Below, in pieces: positions 8,268-18,900 of a stretch of 64,000 nt of DNA. The position numbers and the translations under genes were made by a program. The DNA is from CAIZQW01 sp942493055. GTDB taxonomy: Bacteria > Verrucomicrobiota > Kiritimatiellia > RFP12 > UBA1067. Under the pieces are notes generated by a model. It worked only from the letters and a program-made list of their open reading frames with translations. It was not told the origin of the DNA and searched no databases. The stretch covers positions 1,550,001 to 1,614,000 of the forward strand of contig OW818680.1 in the NCBI GenBank assembly GCA_942493055.1, given 5' to 3'. Numbering within the stretch: position 1 is the stretch's first letter; every line of letters begins with the position of its first letter.

Positions 8268-8827
8268 AACGTCAAATCATCCTTTCTGTACAGCACCACA
8301 CGCGTATGCCCGTAGGTGCGGTCACGTAAAATCGTCCACCCCGGCACGATTTCCGCGTCCTGCCTGATCGCCATTTCGGCGATGAAAAATCCGCGCTTCG
8401 CAATAACCTGCTCTTCGGCCAAGGCCTTCATCAACTCTAAAAAACCATGTTCCCGCGCCAGTTCATACGGGGGATCCGCATAGATGACATCAAAGGCCCT
8501 GCCTCGGCCAGGCCCTTTGACCCAGCGCATCACATCGGAACAGACCACCTCACCCGCGTCAGCGCCCAGCATCGCGAGATTTTCTTTCAGTACAGCGACA
8601 TGGTGCTTCTCCTTTTCAACCCATGTCGCGCGCGAAGCACCCCGGCTGAGCGCCTCCAGCCCAATCGCGCCCGACCCTGCATACAAGTCCAGGAAGGCCG
8701 AGTCGGCCGTGACGTTCATCAGCATGGAAAAAATAGCCTCCCTGACACGATCCTGCGTTGGCCTGACCGCATCACCGGGGGGCGCCTTCAGCTTGCGTCC
8801 GCACCACGTTCCTCCTGATATCCGCAT
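8255..8827 (-). CDS. rsmD: 16S rRNA (guanine-966-N2)-methyltransferase
   Basis: 190 aa SAM-dependent Rossmann methyltransferase. Family marks: N-terminal MRISGGTWCGRKLKAPPG, RPTQDRVREAIFSML, the SAM-binding LDLYAGSGAIGLEALSRGA, and the catalytic DPPY in VIYADPPY. The rsmD-coaD order is conserved widely. It appears to be the first gene of the rsmD-coaD-yceD-rpmF-plsX run; its upstream region contains short repeats, and I could not place a promoter. Confidence 0.95.
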   Translation of the reverse strand: MRISGGTWCGRKLKAPPGDAVRPTQDRVREAIFSMLMNVTADSAFLDLYAGSGAIGLEALSRGASRATWVEKEKHHVAVLKENLAMLGADAGEVVCSDVMRWVKGPGRGRAFDVIYADPPYELAREHGFLELMKALAEEQVIAKRGFFIAEMAIRQDAEIVPGWTILRDRTYGHTRVVLYRKDDLTLCIE

Positions 8828-8958
8828 AAGGTGATCTAGTATACCCGACTCTTGCCTGTAACTTCAAGTGGAATGTTGGAATATGGGAATGTTGGAATAT
8901 GGCAGTTGAAACTTTTTAGCGAGACGTCCGGCATCAGCCGGATATTGCCGCCTTCGGA

Positions 8959-9120
8959 TCAGATAAAGGCCTTGTACAAACGGTAGTCGCGCGTAGGACG
9001 GCTCGCCTCAGCCTCGCCCTCCAGACCCTTGGACATGCCATTCGCCTAGCTTGGCATAAACGGATCGCCGGAGGCGTATTCGCGCAGGCGGATCGACTGC
9101 CAGACGCTTGTCCACTCCCC
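8959..9120 (-). pseudogene. Decayed 3' end of a coding sequence
   Basis: In the gap 8828-9173 the minus strand reads a protein-like segment (GEWTSVWQSIRLREYASG, then DPFMPS, an in-frame TAG at 9046-9048, then ANGMSKGLEGEAEASRPTRD and YRLYKAFI) closed by TGA at 8959-8961. There is no start codon or SD. Composition looks like a real protein tail interrupted by a stop; the parent family is not recognised. The rest of the gap holds a tandem GAATGTTGGAATATGG (two copies around 8872-8902) and a short TTTCAAGTTTCCAG-type tract. Confidence 0.45.
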
Positions 9121-9173
9121 GGGGGATGCTGCCAAGTTTCAAGTTTCCAGTTTCAAATTTCCATGCTTCTATT

Positions 9174-12100
9174 TTACCGGAAGAGGATCATGGTTCCTGC
9201 AGGATTCAGCCGGACGGACGCCGTATTGGCTGGATCATTGTCCTTAAACTGTGGCGTGTATTTCCCCGTGACAACGCCAGACAAGGTCCAGCCGGTAAAC
9301 GACCCGGAGAGCGTGTCATAGCCGAAGAGCGGGAACTGCTGCCCCGAGACGTTTCCACTGATGGCCGTCACGTTGAGGGTACCGCCGCCCAGGACGCTCA
9401 AGCCGCCAGCGACCGTCACCTTGCCGGCATTCAGGTCAGCACCGTCAGCCGCGCGCTTCACAACAGCTCCATCCACCAAGGTCAAACCGCTCGCGAAGGT
9501 GATACCGCCGGCCGCAGGCGAGACCTCGCTCGCCGTGACAACCGCCCCAGTCACCGTGCCGCTGCCAGCCACCTTGAACGTACCGTTGGCGTTTGCAAAG
9601 GTCAGGGTGGACCCTTGTGCCAGCGTCACCTCTTGAATATCCGTGCCCTGCGCCAGACGATACCCGTTGTTGATACGGTTAAACCACTTGTAGGCGAGGT
9701 AGGCTTCCACGTCGCGGCGTTCCGTCTCCGTCAACACGCGATTGTAGATGAGCATTTCAGCCAGCTTCTGCCCGCCGTTGCGCATGCCGATGTCCCCGCC
9801 ATCCCCGCTGTTGGCCCGGTCGCGCGCAAAGGTCGCCGCCTCGGCATTAGCGGAAGTGACGAGGGAGAAAATCTGCCACCCGCCGCTCATGCCGGTGATT
9901 AAGGGGTCGATCTGCTTGCCATCGGCATAGAAGCTTCCGAATCTCACTTGAGAAGCAGCCGCACTATAAAAAATGGGGCAAGCCTTGGTGATGACGCCTC
10001 CGATCTCTGCACCGCGGTGGAAGTTATAAGATGAGCCCGAGTAATGTCCGAAGAGCCAGCCGCCACCCGCTTCTGAGTTGTAGACCCAGAAGACGCTCCG
10101 AATGGTGTTCACATTACGAGCGTTATTCAATCCTGTCACAAAGCCCATCCAGTTCTTGCTGTTAAAGGCACCAAAGTCAGCCACGGTCTTGCCATTCAGG
10201 GCATTGGGCTGAAGCATCGGCCCCAAAATGGTGGACCCCCAGAGCGCCGTGCCATCATTATAGGCGAACATGCCGCGTCCAGTGGTTATATTGCCGATGT
10301 CGCGCACGTCAGACCAACGGTTGAGACGCCCATTATTTCCAGCCACACTGAACGCCTCCGACGGGGAATTTGCATCGACCCACAGATCCAGGCTGTCGGT
10401 GACGGGATTTGTCAACGGAAGTTCACGTCCGACCACAACGGATTCCGTGCCTGCCGGCACCGTTCGCGTGGCATTGAGCGCACCGACGATCAGCTTACCC
10501 GTGCCGGTCGAGGTGACATTCGTGGCACCGATAATCGTTCCAAGGGCGACTGCCTGGCCAGCGACACCTGTGTTAATCGTCAGGCTCTGGCTTGCGCCGG
10601 CGGGAAGCTCGATCGTCTGGAAGAGCGGCGCCTTGTCGCTGACATAACCATAGACCGACTTGCCGAACCACTTGTTCATGAGATAGGCTTCCGTGGCTGC
10701 CCGGTTTGTGGGGGCGATCAGGCCGCTGTGGAAGATGATTTCCCCCAGGCGCTGGCGCCCGCCCTGCGAGTTACCGCCGGTTCTGTCGCGCGAGAAACGA
10801 TCCGTGTTTGCCTGTGAACCTCCGCGCGTGGTAAAGCTGAAGAGTGCGTATGTGGAGGGAATGCTGCCATACGGATTAACGACTCCTGACCTGTTACTGC
10901 GCGGATCAAGCCGGTCGCCATCCAGGCTCCACTGGCCACGGCGCAACCAGCTAGCAGCCCAATTGTTTCCTTCGCCTTCCAACAACGCGCCCGTCGGATT
11001 GCCAAAATTATTGGCTGAACGATGGAAATGGTAGTCCCCATTATGGCCGAAGAAGAAGCCGCCCCCTTGCTGTGAGCCAAAGATGGCAAACCCCGACGCG
11101 ACTGTCCGGTTCGCGTATGTCATGTAGTTCGCTGCGTTCGCATCTCCCATATCCAAGATGGGCAGACCGTTCAGCATGTTCGGACGCCATGTGACTGTGC
11201 CGACCTTGGTCGCGTTCGCGCCAGCAGCGGATTGGTCCGCCCAGGCATTCAGCGTTCCTCCTGCTGCGAAGCTGCCATCACCCAGTGTCAGTGTGTTCGT
11301 CTTGGAAGGATCGAGCCACCAGTTGTTGGGCGTGGGTTGCGGAGCAGTCGGCGCAAGCTTCCGGATCAGATTCAGCTTGGCAAGATCCGCCACCCAGGTT
11401 CCCGTGAAAGCTGCCGTATCATAGACATCGAGCTTGGCTGTGCCGGTCTGCGTGACGCGTCCCGAACCCGTAAGCTTCGCAACAAAGACATCCTTTGTTC
11501 CTTCACCCAGTTCAAAGGTCGTTCCGTCCGCGAACGAGAGGTTGCGAAAACGGCCGAACCACTTGTTGTTGAGATAGCGCTCGTTGTAGAGCCGCTCCAT
11601 CGAAGTGACTGTCCGCCAATAGAGAAGCACCTCTGCGAGCCGCTTGCCACCGGTACGGTGGGTCAGCCCTGATGAAGCATCTGTGCGATCCTGACCCAGC
11701 GAACCGATCGTCACGCCGCCCGCAGTTTTCAAAACAATCGTCTCCCAGTCGCCCTTGAAGTAGGCCTGCGAGAGGTCGGTCGCGGTTTGGACGCCGTTCT
11801 GCCACAAGGTTGAGTTACGTGCTTCAGGTGTGGCGGTTCCATCCACCATGCCTGCATTTAGATTCCCGCCGCTATCGCCACGGTGGAAATTATACGATGT
11901 CCAGCCGCCGAACAGCCAACCGCCACCGAAACGGCTGTCGTAGACCATAAAGGCGGAGCATACGCCAACAAACTGACCTGCCAGGCGTAAGCGGCGTTCG
12001 CCGTTCCAGACGCCCATGTCTACGACCGGCTTGCCATTGAGCCCATACGGGTCATAATAGGGCGACCAGGCCAAGTCTGCGCTGTTGCGTTGCGCATCCG

Positions 12101-15100
12101 TGCCCGGCGAATTGACGCTGCTCTTCCAGGTGTTGATGCGTCCATCGCTTTCAAACGTGAAATTATTTGTGGAGGAGGCGTCATACCAGTTGTTCAGGCT
12201 TTGAGGTGTCTGCTTATAGAGCGCCTCGGTCGTGGCGAGCTTGCCCGCGGAAATATGGAGTGTACCCGTAAGTCCGCCCGCATCCTGCACGGTGAGGTCA
12301 TTGGCACCCGTCTTGGTGACAGTACCAGACCCCGTAAGCACATCAATGGCCAGCGCTGCCTGCGTGGTGTCCACCTCCACGTTGGCAGTGGCGACTTCCA
12401 GGCGCGGCAGGCGCGGTTTCCATTTCGCTGTCAGATATCCTTCCACCGCGATCCGTTGCGCATCCGTGAGCTTTTCGCTATAGAAGAGCGCTTCCGCGAT
12501 GCGCTGACCGCCGAAACGTCCGGCATATAAACGGTCACTCGCCAGAAGGTTGGCATAGGCTGTCTCATTGTTACGGTTCACAACGGAAACGATCTGATAG
12601 TTTCCGTTGAAACCGACCTGTGACGGATTATAGACCGCAGTGCCATCCAGATAAGCATTGCCATATTCGACAGCATCGACGGCATTCCCATCAAAAAGGG
12701 GTGTCAACGGACTGCCATAGCTACCAACCCCGCGATGGTAATGATACGTGTTGCCTGTCGCCCCCAGCAGGAACCCGCCGCCGGCCTGTGAACCAAAGAC
12801 AATGATCACGGTTCGTGAAGTCTGGCCGTCCCGGAACTGCATCCAGCGGGCGTTGCCGTCGTTATTGTTTCCGACAGGCCCCATGTCAGCGACATGACGC
12901 CCGTTCAGCATATATCTGCCGATTACAGGTTTCGCATTCTGCGTGTCCTGATACGCACTGTCATACGGACTAGCGGCCTGCCACGGATTGTATGTTTCCC
13001 GCACGTCACGCCATTCGGAGATCACATCATTGTTCGCAGTATCCTTGCCCAACGTAAGGGTCGATGCCTGCGAGGCATCCAGCCAGAAGGAGAGGTTGCT
13101 CTGCACGGGATTATCAATCACATCCGCCGGGAGGGCGACAATCTTGGAATCATTTGCAATGCGCAGGGCCTGAAGCGTGCTGTGCTGCCCGAAAAAGAGT
13201 GTCCCTGAACCTTGTTTGACAAGCGTCCCTTCACCGAAGGAGCGACGCACCGTGACACTGTTTGTCCCTGTATTCAGCGTGAAGGTGACATCCGTACCCG
13301 CCACAAAGTTGGTAATCACGGCCTCGCCCAGACCGTTCGTCACGGTCAATGAGCCTGTGCCCCCCAAGTTGGCAATCGTCAGCGGAACTGTTCCTGAACC
13401 TGTGTTGACGATGACGACATTGCCTCCAGACGTGAGATTGTTCACCAAGAAGGTTGATACATTGGCAATATTGAGCGTGCCCGCGCCACCCAAATTCGGG
13501 AGCATATTCTGTCCGGAGGGCATGTTGACAGTGCCTCCGAGCGTAATTGTTTCGTAGGCCACACCGCGATTGGAAGTGAGCGTGCCCGTGCCCCTGACAT
13601 CAGGAACCGTCAGCGGTCCGACACCGGCATCGACAAGGTGCATGTTGCCCGTCATATCGATTCGGTTGTACTTCATCGTCACGCCTGAGGCCGTGTTTGT
13701 TCCCTGGAGCTGTCCATTGCCGACCAGATTCGTCACGCCGCATTCCGTCATGCCTGCCGGGAAGACAAGCGTATTCGTGCCGTGGATCTCAAGCTTGTTG
13801 AAGAAGGGGTTTGTCCCTGTAACGGTCACTGTAACTTCTGGAGGAAGCTCGATGGTGCCCGTGAATTGGTCGGGCTGGCTAAGGGTCATCGCACCCGTGC
13901 CGACGAACTTAACCTTGCCCGCACCTGCGAGTGACGGGACAACGAAAGCGTCAGCTCCGTAATTGAGTGTCAGCGTCTCACCCGTCGCAACGGTGATGCC
14001 ATTTACAGTGATCGCACCGCCCGGCAGAGTGATTGTACCGTTGCCGGCCAAGAGCGGTGCTGTAACACCCGCAGCGCTATTTTGCAGCATGAGAGACTGC
14101 CCGGCGCCGACTTGGATCTTGCCGAGGACTGTCAGCAGGTCGGGTGTCCTGACAATGCCGCCATTCGCGATGATGTTGGTGATGGAACGGTCCGCCGCCG
14201 GGATGTCGATGAAGAGCGCCGTGCCCGTGTTGTTCGGGACGACATTGGAGACGGAAAGCGAGGTCGCGTCGAAGATACCCTGCCCTTGGAGGGTTGTGAG
14301 CGTGACAGCGGCATTCACGGCCAGATCGTTCGTCAGCGTCATTGTCGGCGTCGTCAGCGGATGGGAGAGGTTGAGCGTCCCGGCCCCGTAGACTGTTGTG
14401 AACGAGAAGGGTCCGCTCGGGATGGTGACTCCCAGCGTCCCGGAAAGGGTCAGGTCACTTAGGAACGTCACGCCTTCCGGGAAACTCACGCTGCCCGTCC
14501 CGACGCCTTTAAAGCTGCCCACGGAAAGATTGCCGCCCTCCTTCGAGACCGTTGTATTCTCGCCCGCGACGGTCAGACGATGAAGGCGGTTATAGGACGA
14601 GGTGTCCTCCGCCGCCATGTCCCACTTCTTCCGCAGATAGGTTTCGACCGCCTGACGCTCCCCGTCCGCCAGCGCCCGGTCATAGATGAGGATCTCGGCA
14701 ATCCGCTGCCCGCCATACCGAGCGCTGATGTTGCGATCATTACAGAATGCGTTCGCCTGGACATTACCGGAGGTCACAAGCGAAATCAGCTGATAGCCGG
14801 TCGGAATCAGCTCAACGGTCGGAGAGGCGACCCGCAGTCCGTTATTGTAGGTAGAACCATTGATGACATAAGGGGAGGCGTTGGGTGCAGACCAATAGTT
14901 GGGGGTTGTGGGACCCCGATGGAAATGGTACACGGCCTCATCCCCGAGCAGAAACTGTGGGGCGGAGGCATCGATATCCGTCACCCAGAAGACAGTCCTG
15001 ATCGTCGTAAGGCGCGTATAGGTCATGGACGAGCCCCCTGCCCCGGCAGGCCCGAAATTAATGATCGGTAGTCCGTTCTTTGCATTGAGCGTCCGGACCG

Positions 15101-15545
15101 GCTTGGTCTGGCGGTTCACATTCGTAGCACCCGCCGTGGCCGTGTTACGATTCAGCTTATCCTTCCAGGTCTCCACGCTGTTCGTGGTCAATGTCCCATC
15201 GCCATTGTCAGTCGTATTATACGTAAAAGAGGTGTCATCCGCTGCATCGACCCAGAGTACGGACTGTCCCAGCAGATTGGTGAGCACAGGGTCTGCCATA
15301 TTGAGCGGCTCACTGACAGCTTTAATGGAGCCCGCCTCCAGGCGCGTCTCGCCGCCGAACGTGAGCGCATTTGTCCAGACCAGTTCGCCAGTGCCAGCCT
15401 TGACAAGCGTATTGGTTCCGACAACATACCCTTCAATGGAGTTTGTCACTCCCTCGTTGACCGTGATCGTTGTCAGGTCATTGACCACAAGCGCCTGTGC
15501 CATGCTTGCGACCCAAATCAACCCGAGCCCTAGTACTTTTCTCAT
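9174..15545 (-). CDS. Giant secreted protein with five LamG-like modules and autotransporter-type beta repeats
   Basis: About 2123 aa. The ATG at 15545 (MRKVLGLGLIWVASMAQA, a signal peptide) has AGGAGG 7 bases upstream; the longer frame lacks this. Five modules share the order LWVDA / WxDxR / LNGKPVxDMG / SVFxVYxSxxGGGWLFG / YNFHRG / GGQRLAExLIYNRVLTxxERxxVExYLxxKW, which looks like a concanavalin-fold LamG-type domain. Module 1 is near the N-terminus; a ~450-residue beta-strand-rich stretch (GxGTLT, GSGTVT units) separates it from modules 2-5. The C-terminus ends in VRLNPAGTMILFR with no recognisable autotransporter barrel. Probably cell-surface glycan binding; the export route beyond Sec is not evident. 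Confidence 0.85.
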   Translation of the reverse strand: MRKVLGLGLIWVASMAQALVVNDLTTITVNEGVTNSIEGYVVGTNTLVKAGTGELVWTNALTFGGETRLEAGSIKAVSEPLNMADPVLTNLLGQSVLWVDAADDTSFTYNTTDNGDGTLTTNSVETWKDKLNRNTATAGATNVNRQTKPVRTLNAKNGLPIINFGPAGAGGSSMTYTRLTTIRTVFWVTDIDASAPQFLLGDEAVYHFHRGPTTPNYWSAPNASPYVINGSTYNNGLRVASPTVELIPTGYQLISLVTSGNVQANAFCNDRNISARYGGQRIAEILIYDRALADGERQAVETYLRKKWDMAAEDTSSYNRLHRLTVAGENTTVSKEGGNLSVGSFKGVGTGSVSFPEGVTFLSDLTLSGTLGVTIPSGPFSFTTVYGAGTLNLSHPLTTPTMTLTNDLAVNAAVTLTTLQGQGIFDATSLSVSNVVPNNTGTALFIDIPAADRSITNIIANGGIVRTPDLLTVLGKIQVGAGQSLMLQNSAAGVTAPLLAGNGTITLPGGAITVNGITVATGETLTLNYGADAFVVPSLAGAGKVKFVGTGAMTLSQPDQFTGTIELPPEVTVTVTGTNPFFNKLEIHGTNTLVFPAGMTECGVTNLVGNGQLQGTNTASGVTMKYNRIDMTGNMHLVDAGVGPLTVPDVRGTGTLTSNRGVAYETITLGGTVNMPSGQNMLPNLGGAGTLNIANVSTFLVNNLTSGGNVVIVNTGSGTVPLTIANLGGTGSLTVTNGLGEAVITNFVAGTDVTFTLNTGTNSVTVRRSFGEGTLVKQGSGTLFFGQHSTLQALRIANDSKIVALPADVIDNPVQSNLSFWLDASQASTLTLGKDTANNDVISEWRDVRETYNPWQAASPYDSAYQDTQNAKPVIGRYMLNGRHVADMGPVGNNNDGNARWMQFRDGQTSRTVIIVFGSQAGGGFLLGATGNTYHYHRGVGSYGSPLTPLFDGNAVDAVEYGNAYLDGTAVYNPSQVGFNGNYQIVSVVNRNNETAYANLLASDRLYAGRFGGQRIAEALFYSEKLTDAQRIAVEGYLTAKWKPRLPRLEVATANVEVDTTQAALAIDVLTGSGTVTKTGANDLTVQDAGGLTGTLHISAGKLATTEALYKQTPQSLNNWYDASSTNNFTFESDGRINTWKSSVNSPGTDAQRNSADLAWSPYYDPYGLNGKPVVDMGVWNGERRLRLAGQFVGVCSAFMVYDSRFGGGWLFGGWTSYNFHRGDSGGNLNAGMVDGTATPEARNSTLWQNGVQTATDLSQAYFKGDWETIVLKTAGGVTIGSLGQDRTDASSGLTHRTGGKRLAEVLLYWRTVTSMERLYNERYLNNKWFGRFRNLSFADGTTFELGEGTKDVFVAKLTGSGRVTQTGTAKLDVYDTAAFTGTWVADLAKLNLIRKLAPTAPQPTPNNWWLDPSKTNTLTLGDGSFAAGGTLNAWADQSAAGANATKVGTVTWRPNMLNGLPILDMGDANAANYMTYANRTVASGFAIFGSQQGGGFFFGHNGDYHFHRSANNFGNPTGALLEGEGNNWAASWLRRGQWSLDGDRLDPRSNRSGVVNPYGSIPSTYALFSFTTRGGSQANTDRFSRDRTGGNSQGGRQRLGEIIFHSGLIAPTNRAATEAYLMNKWFGKSVYGYVSDKAPLFQTIELPAGASQSLTINTGVAGQAVALGTIIGATNVTSTGTGKLIVGALNATRTVPAGTESVVVGRELPLTNPVTDSLDLWVDANSPSEAFSVAGNNGRLNRWSDVRDIGNITTGRGMFAYNDGTALWGSTILGPMLQPNALNGKTVADFGAFNSKNWMGFVTGLNNARNVNTIRSVFWVYNSEAGGGWLFGHYSGSSYNFHRGAEIGGVITKACPIFYSAAASQVRFGSFYADGKQIDPLITGMSGGWQIFSLVTSANAEAATFARDRANSGDGGDIGMRNGGQKLAEMLIYNRVLTETERRDVEAYLAYKWFNRINNGYRLAQGTDIQEVTLAQGSTLTFANANGTFKVAGSGTVTGAVVTASEVSPAAGGITFASGLTLVDGAVVKRAADGADLNAGKVTVAGGLSVLGGGTLNVTAISGNVSGQQFPLFGYDTLSGSFTGWTLSGVVTGKYTPQFKDNDPANTASVRLNPAGTMILFR

Positions 15546-15566
15546 TCTATGACCTCCTGATGAAGA

Positions 15567-15606
15567 TGCGCATAGCCATCTCAAAACTGAACGAGATGGC
15601 TGCGCA
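15567..15606 (-). promoter_or_regulatory. Strong hairpin in the 5' leader of the giant LamG-like gene
   Basis: Arms AGCCATCTC (15574-15582) and GAGATGGCT (15593-15601) pair perfectly, extended by TGCGC/GCGCA across one bulged base. The hairpin ends about 12 bases before the AGGAGG of the 15545 start. It could stabilise the mRNA or modulate ribosome access. No riboswitch class was recognised. Confidence 0.45.
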
Positions 15607-15847
15607 CCTGTGATGCTTAGCCCCATAAACAGAATGTTATTATTTAATCAAAAAATTGTGAGAGCGTCTATACCAATTTCTTTCAGTGTTGAAAACTGTT
15701 ATTTTTATTACGATTCAGGTTTATAGAGCATTCCACATCCACTCACTCGATAAAATCCTTCAGAAAATTCAGTGATGCGCAAGATTCGCATACCCTTTTC
15801 TGTCACTAATTCGAAAGGCGTGTTGTCCTCGGGCTAGATGATCTATG

Positions 15848-15881
15848 AAAAAGGAGGGCAGTCTCAGCGAGCCCGCCCTCC
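15848..15881 (-). terminator. Rho-independent terminator of the flavinylation-type operon
   Basis: On the minus strand GGAGGGC (15881-15875) and GCCCTCC (15859-15853) form a 7-bp GC-rich stem with a 15-base loop, followed by TTTTT. It lies 27 bases after the stop of the 2166-aa gene. The 15607-15847 interval upstream of the neighbouring giant gene shows no further feature that I can support. Confidence 0.75.
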
Positions 15882-15907
15882 CCCTACTTCAAAAAAACAG
15901 CCTCTAC

Positions 15908-18900
15908 TTACAGCTCGGGAATCAAGAGCACACGATAGAAACGGTTCGTGTGAGACTGCGCCGACTCATCATCGTAGAATAGGGTCGAACCAGTGGCTGT
16001 CACCTCTCCGCCCAGATTAGTCCATGACGGATCAGTCAACTTATCCTTGAACCGAAGCTGATAACGACGGGGCGGCACCGAGTTCCAGACGAGACGAGGC
16101 ACCCCGTTCAGCAGGCTAATTCCCGCGACAGGAGGACGTCCGGCAACGCTCACCTGGAAGGTCTGGTTTGTGGAGAGTGAGGGCAGACCATCATCTGTCA
16201 CGATCACATTGAACAGGAAAGACTTGCCCTCATCCACCCCAGTTGCCGTCCAGGTGAATTGCCCCGTATACAAATCCAAAACAGGCATCGTGGCAGGCGG
16301 ATTGACCATCGCGCCCAAGGTGTAGGACAACGTGCTGCTCGGCACATCCGAATCGTGAGCCGGCGCAAGGAATTGTGTTGTCTCGCCCACAACCGATATC
16401 ACGCTGGGGATCACGTCTATGGTCGGACGCGTATTCACATAACCCACTCGAATATAGACTGTTGCCGGCATGCTAGTCACACTGGCGTCTCTTGCCCTGA
16501 AGGTGAAACTGTCGACCCCGTTAAAACCGGTTGCTGGCTTATATGTGACACGCCCCCCCGTCAGCCGACCGAGTGTACCGTGCGACGGGTCGGTTAATAG
16601 TGTATACCGTAAATAATCGCCTTCCGCATCCGTACCGGTCAGTGTGATGGAGATCGATGTGCCTACAGGCGTGGATACCGTCTGCTCCAGGGCGGCCGGG
16701 GCATCGTTCACCGCCGTCACCGTGATGGAAACCGTGGCGGGTGTCCCCGTCAGGCCGCCGTCGGTAGCCGTGAAAGTGAAGCTGTCGAGCCCTGCATAGT
16801 TCAGAGCTGGCGTATAGGTGACCTGATTAGAAGCGATGACACTTAACGTCCCATGGGTGGGGTGCGTCACGATCAAATAAGTCATCGCATTGGTTTGAGC
16901 ATCTGTCGCCACAAGTGTGATCCCTTTGGCCGTGTCCTCCGCCGTGGTCACGCTCTGCGCCTGCGCCACAGGAGCCGTGTTATTGGGGGGCAGAACAATC
17001 CCCGCTGTCACGGTAATTGAAACCGTGGCGGGCGCGGAATCCGACAAGCCGTCATTGGCCTTGAAGGTGAAGCTGTCAGGCCCCGTGTACTCCGCCTCTG
17101 GCGTGTAGGTCACCCGATTCGAGGAGACTTCGCTCAGCGTGCCATGCGCGGGGCCGGTCGCAATCTGATAGGTCCGGGTGTCGCCATCGACATCCGTCGC
17201 GACCAGTGTGATCACCTTATCCGTGTTCTTCACGGTCGATATGCTCTGCGCCTGCGCCACGGGCGCATCGTTCACGGGTGTCACGGCAATGGAAACCGTA
17301 GCCATCGCCCCAGTCAGGCTGCCATCGCTCGCCCGGAAAGTGAAGCTATCAGGACCGTTATAATTCGCCGCAGGCGTATAGGTCACCTGATTCGAGGAGA
17401 CCGCGCTCAGTGTTCCGTGCGCGGGTACGGTCGCGATCAGGTAGGTCAGCGGAGCATTTTCGACATCTGAAGCGGACAACGTGATAGCAACCGCTGTATC
17501 TTCGTCTGTGGTCACATTCTGAGACTGCGCCGCAGGCGCGTCATTCACAGGCGTTACCGTGATGGAAACCGTCGCCGGCGCGGAATCCGCCAAACCGTCA
17601 TTAGTCTTGAAACTGAAGCTGTCCGGACCGCTATAGTTCGCGGCAGGCGTGTAGGTGATGGCATTCGAAGAAACGACGCTGAGCGAGCCATGCGACGGCC
17701 CGGTCACAACCGCGTAGGTCAGCGCATCGCCATCGCTATCCGTCGCGACCAGCGTGATGGCTTTGGCCGTGTCTTCTGCCGTAATCACGTTCTGCGCCTG
17801 AGCCACAGGCGCGTCATTGACCGCCGTCACCGTGATGGAGACCGTCGCGGGTGTGCTCGTCAGAGCGGCATCGCTCGCCCGGAAGGTGAAGCTGTCAGGT
17901 CCGTTATAATTCGCCGCAGGCGTGTAGGTCACCTGATTCAAGGATACCGCGCTCAACGACCCGTGTGCGGGTCCTATCGCGATCAGGTAGGTCAGCGCAT
18001 CACCTTCCGCATCGTTCGCGACCAGCGTGATGGCCTTGGCCATATCCTCGTCCGTCGTCACGCTCTGCACCTGCGCGATCGGCACCGTGTTCACTTGAGA
18101 CACGGAGATGGAAACCGTCACAGGCGTGCTCGTCAGACTGGCGTCCTTCGCGGCAAAGGCGAAACTGTCTGGACCGAAGTAATTCGCCGCAGGCGTATAG
18201 GTCACCCGGTTCGAGGTGACTGCGCTCAGCGTCCCGTGCGCAGGGACGGTCGCGATCAGGTAGACCAGTGCGTCACCATCCACATCCGTCGCAACCAGTG
18301 TAATCATCTTGGCTGTGTCCTTGGCGGTCGTCACACTCTGCGGCTGCGCCACAGGCGCGTCATTCACAGGTGTCACGGTGATGGAAACGATAGCGGTCGC
18401 TCCAGTCAAACTTCCGTCAGCGGCACGAAAGGCAAACGTATCGGGGCCAAAATAATTCGCAGCAGGCGTGTAGGTCACCTGATTCGAGGATATTGCACTC
18501 AACGCACCGTGCGCGGGGGGTGTCGCGATCAGGTAGGTCAGCGCGTCACCTTCGACATCCGTTGCAACCAGTGTGATGGCGTTGGGCACGTCCTCCTCCG
18601 TGATCACGTTCTGCTCCTGCGCGACAGGCGCGTCATTGACCGCCGTCACCGTGATGGAGACCGTCGCAGGCATGCTCGTCAGACTGAAATCTTTGGCCGT
18701 AAAGGTAAAGCTGTCGGGGCCGTTGTAGTTCGCTGCCGGCGTGTAGGTCACCCGGTTCGAGGTAACCGCGCTCAGTGTCCCGTGCGCGGGGGCGGTCGCG
18801 ACCAAGTAGGTCAGCACATCGCCTTCCGCGTCAATCGCGGCCAGCGTGATCTCCTTGGCCGTATCCTCCGCCGTGGTCACGCTCTGCGCCTGCGCCACAG

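Noticed and set aside
9108..15552. Plus-strand frames opposite the giant LamG-like gene
   Set aside because: Shadows created by the codon bias of the real gene; Val/Pro/Ser-rich, with no SD and no family motif.
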